The notes under the pieces: model-generated
What the model was told of the DNA's origin: nothing
What the model saw: only the letters and a program-made list of their open reading frames with translations
Database searches by the model: none
Assembly: GCA_024760905.1 (NCBI GenBank)
Contig: CM045751.1
Span: forward strand, 11,506,001-11,570,000
Reading direction: 5' to 3'
Length of the DNA stretch: 64,000 nucleotides
From: Plotosus lineatus
Lineage: Eukaryota; Chordata; Actinopteri; Siluriformes; Plotosidae
Shown here: positions 20,943-33,700 of the stretch, one piece after another
Layout: the number at the start of each line of letters is the position of its first letter
How positions within the stretch are numbered: the stretch's first letter is position 1
Translations under genes and position numbers: made by a program

Positions 20943-21302
20943 TAAGGATCAGCTTTATTGATCAAGTTTATGTACAAAAACAAATTTGATTCAGGTTTAT
21001 CTTTTCTTACTGAACAGAAAACATTTAACAAGGCTCATGGAGAAACTAAGGCATAAGGATAAATATGAATCAAAAAGAAGTAAACTGTAAGAAATACATG
21101 CTATAGTGGTAATAATGTAAAATTTATTGAATAGCACAGAAATTTTCATAGACATGGAGTGCAAAGCAGTGTTCAGGAGGTAGTGAAGGGAATGACATAT
21201 GTGTACAGTGGGTTATATCACAGTGGTTTTCCTGACACTCTGTGACAGCAGTTCAACAGAGTGACAGACCGGAAGAAGAAACTTGTTTTCGTGCCAGGTG
21301 GT

Positions 21303-22115
21303 TTTGAGACACATTTACATTTACAGCATTTAGCAGATGCTCTTATCTAGAGCAACTTTCCCATGTGCTTTAAAGTCACTATCTGTGAATATATTATACT
21401 GGTTTGTTAGAACACAGACTAAGTATACCATCAGTCAAACTCAGTCGGTATGTGTTGTGTGGTGTTTGTGTTTGTGCGTGTGTTTGTATACAGCATAGTG
21501 CTAATCCAATTACTACTGGAAAAGGTAAATTTTCAGCCATCGTTTGAAGATACTCAGTGACTCAGCTGTCTGGATGTCCAGAGGAAGTTCATTCCACCAC
21601 CTTGGAGCCAAAACACAGAATAGTTTAGACACGTTTTCCCCTTGTCCCTTGGTAGAGGGAGGAATCAGTCTAGCAATGCTAGATCTGAGAGAATGTGGTG
21701 CAGTGTGAGGTGATAAGCTGCAGGTCTATTTTTAGGCTTTGTAGTCAAGCATTAGTGGTTTAAATCAAATGCGAGCAGCTACAAGAAGCCAATGGAGAGA
21801 TCATAGTAGAGGTGTGGGAAATTTTTTGGATGGTTAAAAACAAGTCATGCAGTTGCATTCTGGATAGCAGAGATCAAAGAGTACTCAAGGACAGACCTAC
21901 CACGAGTGAGTTGCAGTAATCTAGTCTTGAGATGACAAGGCAGTGAACCTTGTCTTGATCTGAGTGGCCTTACTGAAAAGAAATGGACAAATCCTTTGGA
22001 TGTTAAAGCAAAGAATCAACACGATGGAGAAAGATTAGTGATATGAGAAGGACAGGTCCATGGTTACTCCAAGGCTTCATGCAGTGCCTGAAGGAGAGAT
22101 CACAGCATTGAGGTA
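21303..22115. repeat. unclassified teleost interspersed repeat
   Basis: It starts ACATTTACATTTACAGCATTTAGCAGATGCTC and continues with GATGTCCAGAGGAAGTTCATTCCACCACC and GCTGCAGGTCTATTTTTAGG, phrases I have seen repeatedly in fish genomes. No ends or enzyme identified. Confidence 0.5.
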
Positions 22116-22990
22116 TAGTGCTGTGTAACACTTTCCAGAAACAAAGGGTTCAAATAGTTTATGAGTGGAATATGAGAGGGCTGTAGACATGCTACCAGCC
22201 CTTTTTCAGACTCTGGACTGAGACAAGTTCTGTATGGGTGGTAGGTTGGCCCCAGGCCAAGATTTGGACCCCGAACCCTCCTGCTGTGAGGCAACAGTTC
22301 TAACCACTCAGTCAGCATACACTCTAATTTGCCATCATTTCCCAATAAGATTGTCACTGCAATTATATTCACCTCATTGCTGCAAAAGCCATATATCTGT
22401 TCTGATGTAACTTGCCAACACCAAAGTGTTATAATCAGCTGAATAATAACATTAAACTGTGTGCAAGTAAAATATTATTTGATTGCAATACAAATATACC
22501 AGTTAGAGCAAGACTGAAGTGGGTTGAGATACATTAGTCAAAAACAGAAAAAAAAAGGTCAAAAGTAACCTTGAAAAAATTGGAGAATCTAATAACTGTT
22601 CACATGGCCGTGATGGCAGTAGCATTATGCTGAGTTTCCGTCGTTCACTTGTTAACCATTAAATAGAAAACATTGAAGCCTTGATGTTATTTCAAATGCC
22701 TTGAAATTGTAATTTCTGATTAATTAATTATTTAACTTGTATAATTGTATAATTATATGATTGAAAAAACCAGGGTGCACCTGCTTTCACCAAGAGTCGG
22801 CTGAGATGGGCACCTGCCTCCATGCAACCCTAATTTGGATTAAGCAGCTCAGAAGAAGAATGAAAGAAAACAAAATACATTCAAGGTATTTTCACTTACC
22901 AGGATATTAAGTTTTTGCAGTGATCTTTCTTTATATATTTATACTCTGGTACCATGTGATACTGCAAAGTAACTGTAATTCATACATATG
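22116..22990. other. no gene; repeat fragments
   Basis: A type B SINE tail lies at 22775-22865 (CACCAAGAGTCGGCTGAGATGGGCACC..). The rest is unassigned. Confidence 0.4.
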
Positions 22991-23012
22991 TCATGACTAA
23001 GTATGATGTAAC

Positions 23013-23230
23013 ATGGGTTTCCATGAGGTACTCAGGTTTCCTCCAACAGTTTAAAGACATGTGCCTAAGGCCAATTGACTGTTCCACAGGGACCACTGGT
23101 GTGAATATTAGTATGAATGGTTATATGCAGTTGCCATGTGATGGTCTTGTGAATCAGGAAGTATCCCACTTTCGCCTAGTGTCAGCTGTGATAGGCTCCA
23201 GTCCCTCTACAGTTCAGCAAATGAGTCCAT
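23013..23230 (+). repeat. SINE family C, 3' two-thirds
   Basis: GAGGTACTCAGGTTTCCTCC, AAAGACATGTGC, AATATTAGTATGAATGG, AGCTGTGATAGGCTCCAG. Confidence 0.7.
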
Positions 23231-23739
23231 GATTATTCAAACAGTGCTTCATGAGGATTACAACATCTTTCTAGAAAAGTGTATTTTGAGCTGCATCTGC
23301 TCCAAAGTCCTTTGGTGGTCTTCTGCTACAGATCAGCATTTGAGCCATGAATCTGAGACAAGAAATTTCAGTTTGAAAAGACACCAAGTGTTCTTTTTTG
23401 ATATTTCTGTTTATTATCTGGGTCTGGTCACGAAACTGGTACATTTTCCACCTACCAAACTTCAAACCTGAATAAATATTTCCATGCCCAAGTTTATTTG
23501 TGAATCAAAATCTTTAGTGCATGCCTGGGAAATATATCAAAATATGTACACATGGTGGAACGGTTTTTGAAAAAAAAATTCAAATACTTCCTAGTTTGTA
23601 CCTTTATCATGCTCAATTTTGTAACAAGAGAAAGACGTCAATATTTTCACGTTCTGCTGAGCCTTTGTTAATGTCTCCACAGGTCCAATAACGACAAGAA
23701 TCGAAACACACAAAAATTTATAAATATATATATATATTT

Positions 23740-23784
<45 letters not shown>

Positions 23785-24782
23785 TAAAAAAATATCTATA
23801 GCAAAGTTTATACTAAAAAATGCGTTTCTTAAAACTTTAGGTAGGTAAGTAGGGTTACATTACTCATATTCTTTCAATTTTCATAATACATTATTGCTAA
23901 AGCATTTGTACCAAATTCCACCTAGTTCGTGATATACAGGATGACAAGTGCAATGATGCAAACAGTGCAATTAGCACCAAACATGAAGCTCTTTAGTAGC
24001 CGATTAGTGAACAGTGCCGACGGTATAAAGTTCTGTGTTCTGCAGTAGCTTTGTGCACTTTAGTTTAAAATCATGTCTAAATCCCATTGCACAACTCTTG
24101 AAGAGCATTGTGGATAATGTAGAAAATTAAGTAACTCAAGTGAACTTAGTAAATTTTATTATAAAATATATCTTGAACAAAGTAATATTATAAACAATGT
24201 TTTGGGTTTAGGTTTTTTTTAACAGGCATCCAAAAACTCATTTCTTTTTATTCCACAGGATGTTATCCTACTAGACCTCGCAACCTGAAGTAATCTTTTT
24301 ATTCAACAATTCCTCCACATTTATTGTTGACCAAGACCAAGAAATTCTGAGTAAAACTTAAGTAAGATTAAAGATAAATTCCAGAGTCTAAATAATATTC
24401 TTTATTTTTATCATCATCATTGTTATTATTAATATTTCAAAATTTCCAAAAACCATTAGAAACGTTTCTCCATGCTTACATTTGTTCACTTTCTGAAATA
24501 AGTCTTTGTGCTTTTTTAAAGTACTTTTTTGAAAGATACAACACTGCTTGCACTCCATGTTATGTCGCACTGTTGATACATGACATTATCTCATGTGCCC
24601 AGATCTTTTCAATTCAATACCGGTTCACATTCAAAACATTCAGCTCAGGGTCAGTGTCTGAAGTCCCAAACAAGGCGAGATAAAGGAGAAAACTGGATCC
24701 TGGAAACCTGATGCCACTGTCTAACCCCAGGCTGAGCTGCTCTGTTGAGCCGAAGAGTTCCACATGAACTGTACTCTAAAGC
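23231..24782. other. DHODH downstream region, no gene seen
   Basis: Contains a (CA)n tract at 23742-23783. Minus-strand AATAAA at about 24298-24303 and 24400 are possible DHODH poly(A) signals, 380-480 bases past the stop. Confidence 0.4.
23742..23783. repeat. (CA)n microsatellite
   Basis: About 20 CA units after a short TA run. Confidence 0.95.
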
Positions 24783-27700
24783 CTAATGAACTTCACGTGA
24801 CGATGCCACACCAGATATCCTATGATCAGCACCTACTGCTTCTGATACATTACAGAATCCTTGTTCCCTGCAAGACATACATCATATTAATACTTCCTCA
24901 TTTATTAAAGGCTGCAATCAGGAAACGTAGAGTATACTTACATTAGGAGATCATGTAGTTCCCTTTTGATCTTGGTTACTACTGGAGGTCCCTCATACAC
25001 CAGTGCTGTGTAGAACTGAACCAGAGATGCTCCAGCACGAATCTTATCCAGGGCATCCTCTCCAGTAGCCACTCCACCAACCCCGATGATTGGCACCTTC
25101 CCTACGATACATATAAAAAAAAAAAAATTGTCCCCCGTTAGGCAAAAGATTTCACCACTCTGACCTTACTTGCTGTATTTCCGTTTTTAAAAGCAGTTCA
25201 CATTAGAAGATGAATTCAATGTAATTAAACAAGGAGATAGAATTCTCCTCTTGGAATATGATACCGGCAACATTAAAACCATCAGAAATATTTTGTATTT
25301 TGGAGCAGTGGTAGCTTAGTGGTTCAGGCAATGAGTTGCTAATTGAAAAGTCAGGAGTTTAATCCCCACTATCACCACTTTTGGGCCCTTGAGTGAGGCC
25401 CTTAACCCTCAGTTGTATAAAAAAAATAATAATGATAATAATTGTAAGTCGCTCTGGATAAGAGTGTCTGCCAAATCCTGTAAAATATAAATATCTGCAG
25501 AAGTAAATGTAGTACTGTAAATCCTCACAACAACCTGATAAATTCGTATACAGTAAAGAGTTATGCCAATACAAGTACAGGGATCCCTCACTTTCCACGG
25601 TTAATGAGAACACCGTCCTGTCCCGTCCCGTCCCATCCACCCCCCCACCCCCCCGCGCGACCACCGAATTCCGTGAAGTATGATCAACCCCCCCAACCGC
25701 CTCTGACTGATGTATACATACATGTATATCTTCTTTTCCTTTCGGCTGTTCCCTTTAGGGGTCGCCACAGCAAATCATCCGCCTCCATCTCACCCTGTCC
25801 TCTGCATCTTCTTCTCTTCTGCCTACAGACACGCCTCCCGCCTCTCCTTCTTCGACCGACAGTAGTCCAATTTCCATCAGCACCTCGACCGATCCGGTAT
25901 GGAGGTAATGTTTGTGATTTGCATGATAAAGTCTGGCATTGGTTTTACGTCGGATGCCCTTCCTGACACAACCCTCTGCATTTTTCCGGGCTTGGGACCA
26001 GCATAAGGGGCAGAGACACTGGTTAGTGCCCCCCCGCCTCACGGCTGCATACACACATGTATGTGTATATAATATCAATAAATACATATTCAATTATATA
26101 AATGCTTATAATATCAATTAAACATTCAAAAATAATACATAAGATGTAAATTAAATATAAATACACACACATACAGACGCGTGCGCGCACTCGGACGCGC
26201 ACCTCACAAAAATGTAACTAGTTTTGACGGGAGGTTTTGGGTTGTTTTTTTGTTTTGTGTTTGTTTAAGGGTTTTTTTTTTTGCATAATTGGCCTTGTTT
26301 TTGTGGCATTTTCCTTAACCTTTTCCCCTATTCTTCCTTAATTTCCTTATTTTTAAATTTGATTATTTTTTTTAAAGAAAAAAAACCACAATGCACTGGG
26401 CCATATGAATTGAAGCGCGAAGTGATGAGGGATCCCTGTATTAAAAATGTTGCGAATACTGGCAAAAAATGCTGGATTGGTATCAGAGGGTACCCGAGTC
26501 TATATGCTGAGCTGATACCACCTAATAAAACAGTGATTTTACAAAAATCAACCAAATCAGTTGTTTAATAGAGAGAAAAGATACTGCTTTCATTTATAAC
26601 TTGCATTATCTACATTTGAAAATATTCACCTGCAGCTGAAATGTGCTTGGGAAAAGTACCTGCCTCTGGCTGCCCTCAGTATGTGTGCTCGACTGTTTGT
26701 GTATGCTAATGTTCACTTTGGATGGGTTAAAAGCGCATTGTAATTTCCCTTAAGGGATTAAATTCAATATATGAAAAAAAGGTGTACTATGCAAAAGAGT
26801 ATGAGTTCAGTGAGGTAAAAGAGCAAAAAAAGGACAAACTGCAGCAAATCGCATTCAAACGTGTGATAATTTTAAGATTGGCTGTGCTTCAACAGTTGTT
26901 TTATACATACATGGATAAATATCATCATCATCATCATCTGGTTAATCCGGTGTTGGGTCATGGGAGCAGCAGCCTGAGAAGTGAGGTCCAGATGTCCCAC
27001 TCCCCACCTACTTCCAACGAATAGGCATTCCCAGATCAGCCGAGAGATATAGTCCCTCCAACATGTTCTGAGTCGACTACAGGGTCTCTTCCCAGTTGGA
27101 CATTTCCGAAATACCACAATAAAGAAGTGTTCAGGAGGCATTCTAACCAGATGCCCGAGCCACATCAACATGGAGGAGCAGTGAATCGACTCAGAGCTCC
27201 TACTGAATTGGCCGAGCTTCTCTTCCTAAGGGAGAGCCCCGCCACCCGGGGCACTCTGTCTTACTGAGCCTAACCTTCATTCCTCTCCTGTCTAGGGCAT
27301 ACCTCGACCTCTCTAGATTTTCCTGCACTTGTTCTCTACTCTCACTACAGATCACAATGTCATCTGAAAACATTATAGTCCATGGGGAATCTTGTCTAAC
27401 CTCGTCTGTCGGCCTGTCCATCACCATAGCAAACAAGAAGGGGCTCAGAGCTGACCCTTGATACAGTCCCACCTCCACCTTGAACTCTTCTATCACACCG
27501 ACAGCACACCTCACTACTGTCTTACATCTCTCATACATGTCCTGCACCACTCTAACATACTTCTCTGCCACTCCAGACTTCCTTATGCAATACCACAGTT
27601 CCTCTCTCGGCACCCGAGAGATGCTTTCTCCAGATCCACAAAGGCACAATGCTGATCCTCTGACCTTCTCCGTACTTCTGTATTAACATCCTCAAAGCAA

Positions 27701-30700
27701 ACACTGCATCTATAGTGCTCTTTCTTGGCATGAAACCAAACTGTTGTTCACAAATGCTGACCTCTGCCCTTAGTCTAGCTTCTATTCTTTCCCATAACTT
27801 CATTGTATGGCTCATCAACTTTATCCCTCTGTAGTTGCCACAACTCTGCACGTTTCCTTTGCGCTTAAAAATGGGCACCATCACACTTCTCCTCCATTCC
27901 TCCAGCATCCTCTCACTCTCTAAGACCTTGTTGAATGTTCTTGTCAGAAGATTTACTGCTACCTCTCCTAGATACTTCCATACCTCCACCGGTATGTCAC
28001 CAGGACCCACTGCCTTCCTACTCTTCATCCTCTTCAATGCCCTCCTCACTTCACCCTTACTAATCTTTGCTACTTCCTGGTCGTCAACAGTCACTTCTTC
28101 TACTCTTTTTTCTCTCTCTCATTTTCCTCATTCATCAGCTTTTCAACGTACTCTTTCCATCTTCCCAGCACACTTCTGTCATCAGTCAATACATTTACTT
28201 TATCCTTAATCACTCTAATTTGCTGCACGTCCTTCCCATCTCTATTTCTCTGCTGTGCCAACCTGTATAAATCATTTTCTCCCTCCTTACTGTCCAACCT
28301 ATCATACAAGTCATCATATGCCCTCTGTTTGGCCTTTGACACCGCGACCTTCGCCTTAAGCTGTGTCTCCTTGTACTCCTGTTTACTCTCTTCGGTCCTC
28401 TCAATGTCCCATTTCTTCTTAGCTAACCTCTTCTTTTGTACACACTCCTGCAATTCCTCATTCCATCACCAAGTCTCCTTATCTACTTTACTTCCAGATG
28501 ATACACCAAGTACTCTCCTACCTGTCTCCCTGATCACATTAGCTGTAGTTTTCCAGTCATCTGGAAGCACTTCCTGACCACCTGCTTTAACTCTTCCTTT
28601 TTCAGCTTCCACCACTTTGTCTTCTGCTCTGCCTTTGCCTTCTTCACCTTCCTCACCATCAGCGTCATCGTGCACACCACCATCATATGCTGTTTGGCAA
28701 CACTCTTGCCCACTACTACTTTGCAGTCACTGACTTCCTTCAAATTACATAGCCTACACAAGATGTAGTCCACCTGTTTTGCTCCTACCTCCGCTTTTAT
28801 AAGTCACCCTATGCTCCTCTCTCTTCTGGAAGAAAGTATTCACCACAGCCATTCCCATCCATTTTGCAAAATCTATCAACATCTGTCCTTTTGTGTTCCT
28901 GTCCTGGATACCAAACCTGCCCATCACTTCCTTGTCCCCTCTGTTGCCTGCACCAACATGTCCATTGAAGTCTGCACCAATGACCACTCTCTCACCTGGG
29001 GGTACTCTGCATCACTTCATCTAACTCCCTCCAGAATCGCTCCTTTTCGTCTAGCTCACATCCTGCCTGTGGGGCATAAGCACTAACAACATTGAACATC
29101 ACACCTTCAATTTCTAACTTGAGACTCATCACTCTGTCTGACACTCTTTTCACTTCTAGAACATTCCTGACAAACCCCTCCTTCAAGATGACTCCTCCAT
29201 TTCTCTTCCCATCCACACCATGAAAAAAACAGCTTAAACCCTGCTCCTAAGCTTCTAGCCTTGCTACCTTTCCACCTGGTCTCCTGGACACACAGTATGT
29301 CCACCTTCCTCCTCTACATCATGTCAGCCAGCTCTCTACCTTTTCCTGTCACAGTTCCAGCATTCAAAGTCCTTACTCTCAGTCCTAAACTCATGCCTTT
29401 CCTCTTCTCTCTCTCTGCCTACGGACACGCCTCCTGCCTCTCCATCTTCAACCAATAGTAGTCCATATTTCCACGAGCACCCTGTTGGTTAACAGCACTG
29501 ATGTCGGTTGTTGTTAATCCGGGCCTCGACCGATCCAGTATGGAATTATTTATTTTTGACATACATGTTATATGTGGTATTGGTTTCACACCGGATGCCC
29601 TTCCTGATGCAACCTTCTGCATTTATCCGGGCTTGGGACCAGCATGAGGATGAACACTGGCTTGTGCCCCCCTCACGGGCCTGTATTTATATTGTATTTA
29701 CATCTTATGCATTATTTTTGAATGTTTAATTGCAATTATAAGCATTTATAGCATTGAATATGTATTTATTGATATTATATACACACATATGCATGTACGT
29801 ATTTGATCCTACTTCGCGGAAATTGGCGTCGGAAGGGGGAGTGGTCTTGGTCCCCATTAACCGCGGAAAGTGAAGGATCCCTGTACATCATTTTCTAAAC
29901 AGAAACACTGTTTACTGCCATCAGATTTTTTTTACCTTTTGTTAATGCATACATCTCCCGCACCATGTTAGTGGACAACTCTTTCAGCGGCTGCCCACTC
30001 AGACCCCCCACCTCGTTCTTTTTGTGGTCCCGTAGGGTCGCTGGCCTGGACACTGTTGTGTTGGACACAATTAAACCATCCACCTTGAGCTAACACACAT
30101 AAAACACAAAACAAACATTCAGATACATTATCACCAGGAATATATAAAGAATACAACGCTTGGTTCATGCTGTTACACTAATACAGCAATATAATCATCA
30201 ACTGGTTGATATGAAGCAGCCCAACACAAAGCAAAGTTATTAGTTGCACATTTCTCTGCTTACAAATATATCAACTTCGAGTGCAATAACTCTGTTCACT
30301 TTCTCAGTAATATAGACGACACCCTGTTTTACACATTTTAGTGATTTCTTTCTCTGAACTCAAGAAGGGAGTGTTGTTCATTTATTTTCTAAATCAGGTG
30401 AGTTTGAAGCAGAAAAAGTGTTAAATGTACAGAACAGGGTTAGAAACCCTGCAGCAGTTATTGTTCTCATACTTGACGTGTTAGAAGTAGGGAAAATTGG
30501 CAATATTAAGGTTGTAACAATAACTCTTCCTCTTGGAGCACAGTTTGGATGAAAATATATTCCACCTGTTGGTTGGCGTCACTGTAACGAAATAATATTC
30601 ATCAGGTCAGCGGTCACTGGTTTCATAGACAAGTGCACAAAAATGTTACTGCAAACACCCAGAGGCAGCTGTGGGCAGGCAAGGGTGCAATGAGCCTGAA

Positions 30701-33700
30701 AAATCTTGCCAGAATTACCTTCCAGGAAACGTGACTCATCCATGACCCCCACATCTCCCGAAAAGCCCATAGGAAAAGCATAACCTTATTTTAATTCGTA
30801 GTCACAGCTCTTAATTTTAATTCTGTTGAGAACAAAATATCAGCTGAAAGTTTTGTTTCTATGATGAAAATACCTCACAAACTGTTTGAGATTGAGCTGT
30901 AATTTTTAGCTAATGTGAACTTGCCTTCGAGTTAGACAACCAACACACACATTGGTGATCTAAACTGAAAGCAAGTTTACATTAGATAAAAATCACAGCT
31001 TATAAGATATTTATTTATCCTCAAAATTTGTATAAATTAGGAAATTAATGTAAGGCTCTAAAAATATTTAAATTTCTATAAAAACATGGAATTGTTTCAC
31101 CTGAAATTCAATATCAGCATCAATCTAAGCGAGTATCAGCAGTAGGAATATGGTGTAGTAACATATACCTTTAAAGGTTATGGTGTATAAAGTGTGGAGG
31201 GGGGGGGGGGGATCCTGACCTCTGTGATGACCTCTGCAATGTCCTGTTTGTCCTGCTGGGAGAGATCCGGAGCAATCTTAACCATTACCAGAGGGCGTTT
31301 CACTCCTTGCAAAGAGTCTCTTGTTTTAAGTACCTGTGTTCATTTACAAAAAAAAAAAAAAAAAAAAAAAAAAACACGGAGAGAAACATTATACATAAAC
31401 ACTATGTAATTCCATAGAAAAGCAAGTGAAACCGCCCACAGGACCGCAAATAAAAAAAAAAATCCAGTTCCAACTGTTACACATCAATATCATCTCAATA
31501 ACTTTATAAATAAAATATTTTCACACAACAACAGGACAAATCTAATCTTTTTTTTTTTTTTTTTTTTTTTTTAAACAGACAACTTTTGGACCAACTCTGA
31601 CTTATTTGAGAGATTTTTGCATATTGCACCTGAATTTTGTCATGAATTATTTTACATACAGACGCAGATTCGGAGTATATATGATGCACACTTGGTCCTT
31701 TTTAAGCAAAGACATGAAAACTTTTTAAGTTCAGGTGACTCGTGAACTCCTCCCCCCTGCTGCTCATCCACTCCTTTTTATCCATGTTATTCTTGTTGCA
31801 AATTTTTTATGTCACTAGCACTGCACAACAGATAACAAAACACAGGAAATAAAAACAAAAGGTTCTGGGCAATACGACCACTTCAATCCACAAAAACAAA
31901 CGAATGTACTTTTTACAATAAGGACTGCGGGAAATCCATTTGTGCTCACATCACTTATACCAGAACATAGCATAGTTTGTGTAAAGCCTTAGTAAAATGA
32001 TGGTGTAAGGGATGTCTTCACAAGAAGTTAATTTGCATGTGTTAAACAAGTTGCATTCTACCTGCCCCAGTAGATGGTACAGTTCCTTCTTCCCCTGAAG
32101 GTCTCGGAGGCCTGGTGTGTTCGGGCTGCTTACATTAATCACCAGGTAGTCAGCAAGGGGGCCCAGAACTCTCACTCCCTCCAGATAGTCAGCCACGGCA
32201 TCAGTGGAGAGCTTGTTCTTGCCCAGATTGATGCCTAGCGGATTGCCTGCTGAGATTGCATAATAATTCCACTTTAGTGCGACTTTCCAAACAAAATAGC
32301 AGGAAATTAATTTCTCTCTATTCAAAAAGAACATTAGGTTTACCTTTAGTGAGTTCAGACTGAATGTCTTTCCTGGCTTTTAATCTCTCTTCAATAGCTA
32401 CAACACCACAGCTATTGAACCCATATCTGCAAAATCCACATAGGATTTATACACAACTAGTGAGATCATTATTCATTTTATATCGGTGGACACAGCAACA
32501 TGTGTAGGATATGGATATTTTATATTACGGTGCAAGAAGTGTCTGTGACAGCATTGGGTTTGCCTTAATGCACTTAAATTATATTATTATTTCAAGAAAA
32601 ACAAAAAAAAAAGCTCAGCAAAAAGAAAAGTGGAACCAAAACAAGAGCTTTATGGGTTACCTTTCTATTTTAAAGCTTGAAAATGATTAACAAACTGCGA
32701 TTCAATATTGATATTTAAATATCAAATATTACCCATAGTTCAATCCTGACTTTTTGAGGAAATGCCAGAGGGTGTGCATCGTTTTTTTTTTGTATCCATC
32801 CGAACCAGTAAGTTGAGTATTATAATAACACCTTCTTGTGATTCTGTTTGGGCTATTTACACTCGAGCCTAGTGGCTCATCAGGCTGGTGCTTATCCCCG
32901 GTTTCCATAGCGTGAAGCTACCAAGAGTTCAACTTCTCCTGGATGGGACGCTAGTCCATCGCAGGTTACCTTCCCAGTATATTTTATTGGTACCCATTTA
33001 TACTGCTGGGTGAACAGAGGCACACTTATGGTCAAGACCTTGCCCAGGGATCTTAGCACAGTGGGGGTCTAACTAGGATTCGAACATACAACCTCCCGAT
33101 CATGAGCCCAGCAGCCTAACCACTACACCACCGGCCCCACCTTCTTTTGGCTTCCTAATACTTAATCCATCCATTCATGCAGTCATTTTCTGAGCCACTT
33201 CATCCTAATTAGGATCACAGGGAGGCTGGCGCCCATCTCAGCCAAATCCTGGTGGGGAAGAGTACACCCTGGACAGCTAGGTAGAAACACATTGATGGCA
33301 ATGCAGCCTACTCTTTATGAAAGTCAGCAATGGTTCCTTTACATGCCTCTCACCATAGACTACGAGAGACATGGCCAGCCTTTAATAACCCAGTTCGCTG
33401 CTCTGGGGGACAGCGGTGACAACCCAGTGATGGTGGGGTTTGAACTCCCGACCTTCAGATCAGTAATCCAGCATCCTAGCACTGGGCTGCTAATGCTTAT
33501 TATTAAGCTAATTCTTAATTTATAAACAACAGTGATCCTGAAAAGCAATATATAGCTGCCACTCAAGAAAAAGCCTCCGCAAGTATTGCCAGAAATAGCC
33601 AAATAGTTCCGCATTCTCTGATCACAGATAGAAAAGCAGTAAAGTAAAAAGTAGTACCAGCTCCAATATGAAATCCCACGACTGAAGGCATTTTTTTTTT

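Noticed and set aside
23271..23465. Minus-strand RRPPKDFGADAAQ as the last DHODH exon
   Set aside because: A better last exon exists at 24783-24867: right phase, good acceptor, and [12 protein letters not shown] matches the family terminus.
28811..29086. Plus-strand open frames across 27.4-29.5 kb
   Set aside because: Shadows of the RTE endonuclease and RT on the minus strand.
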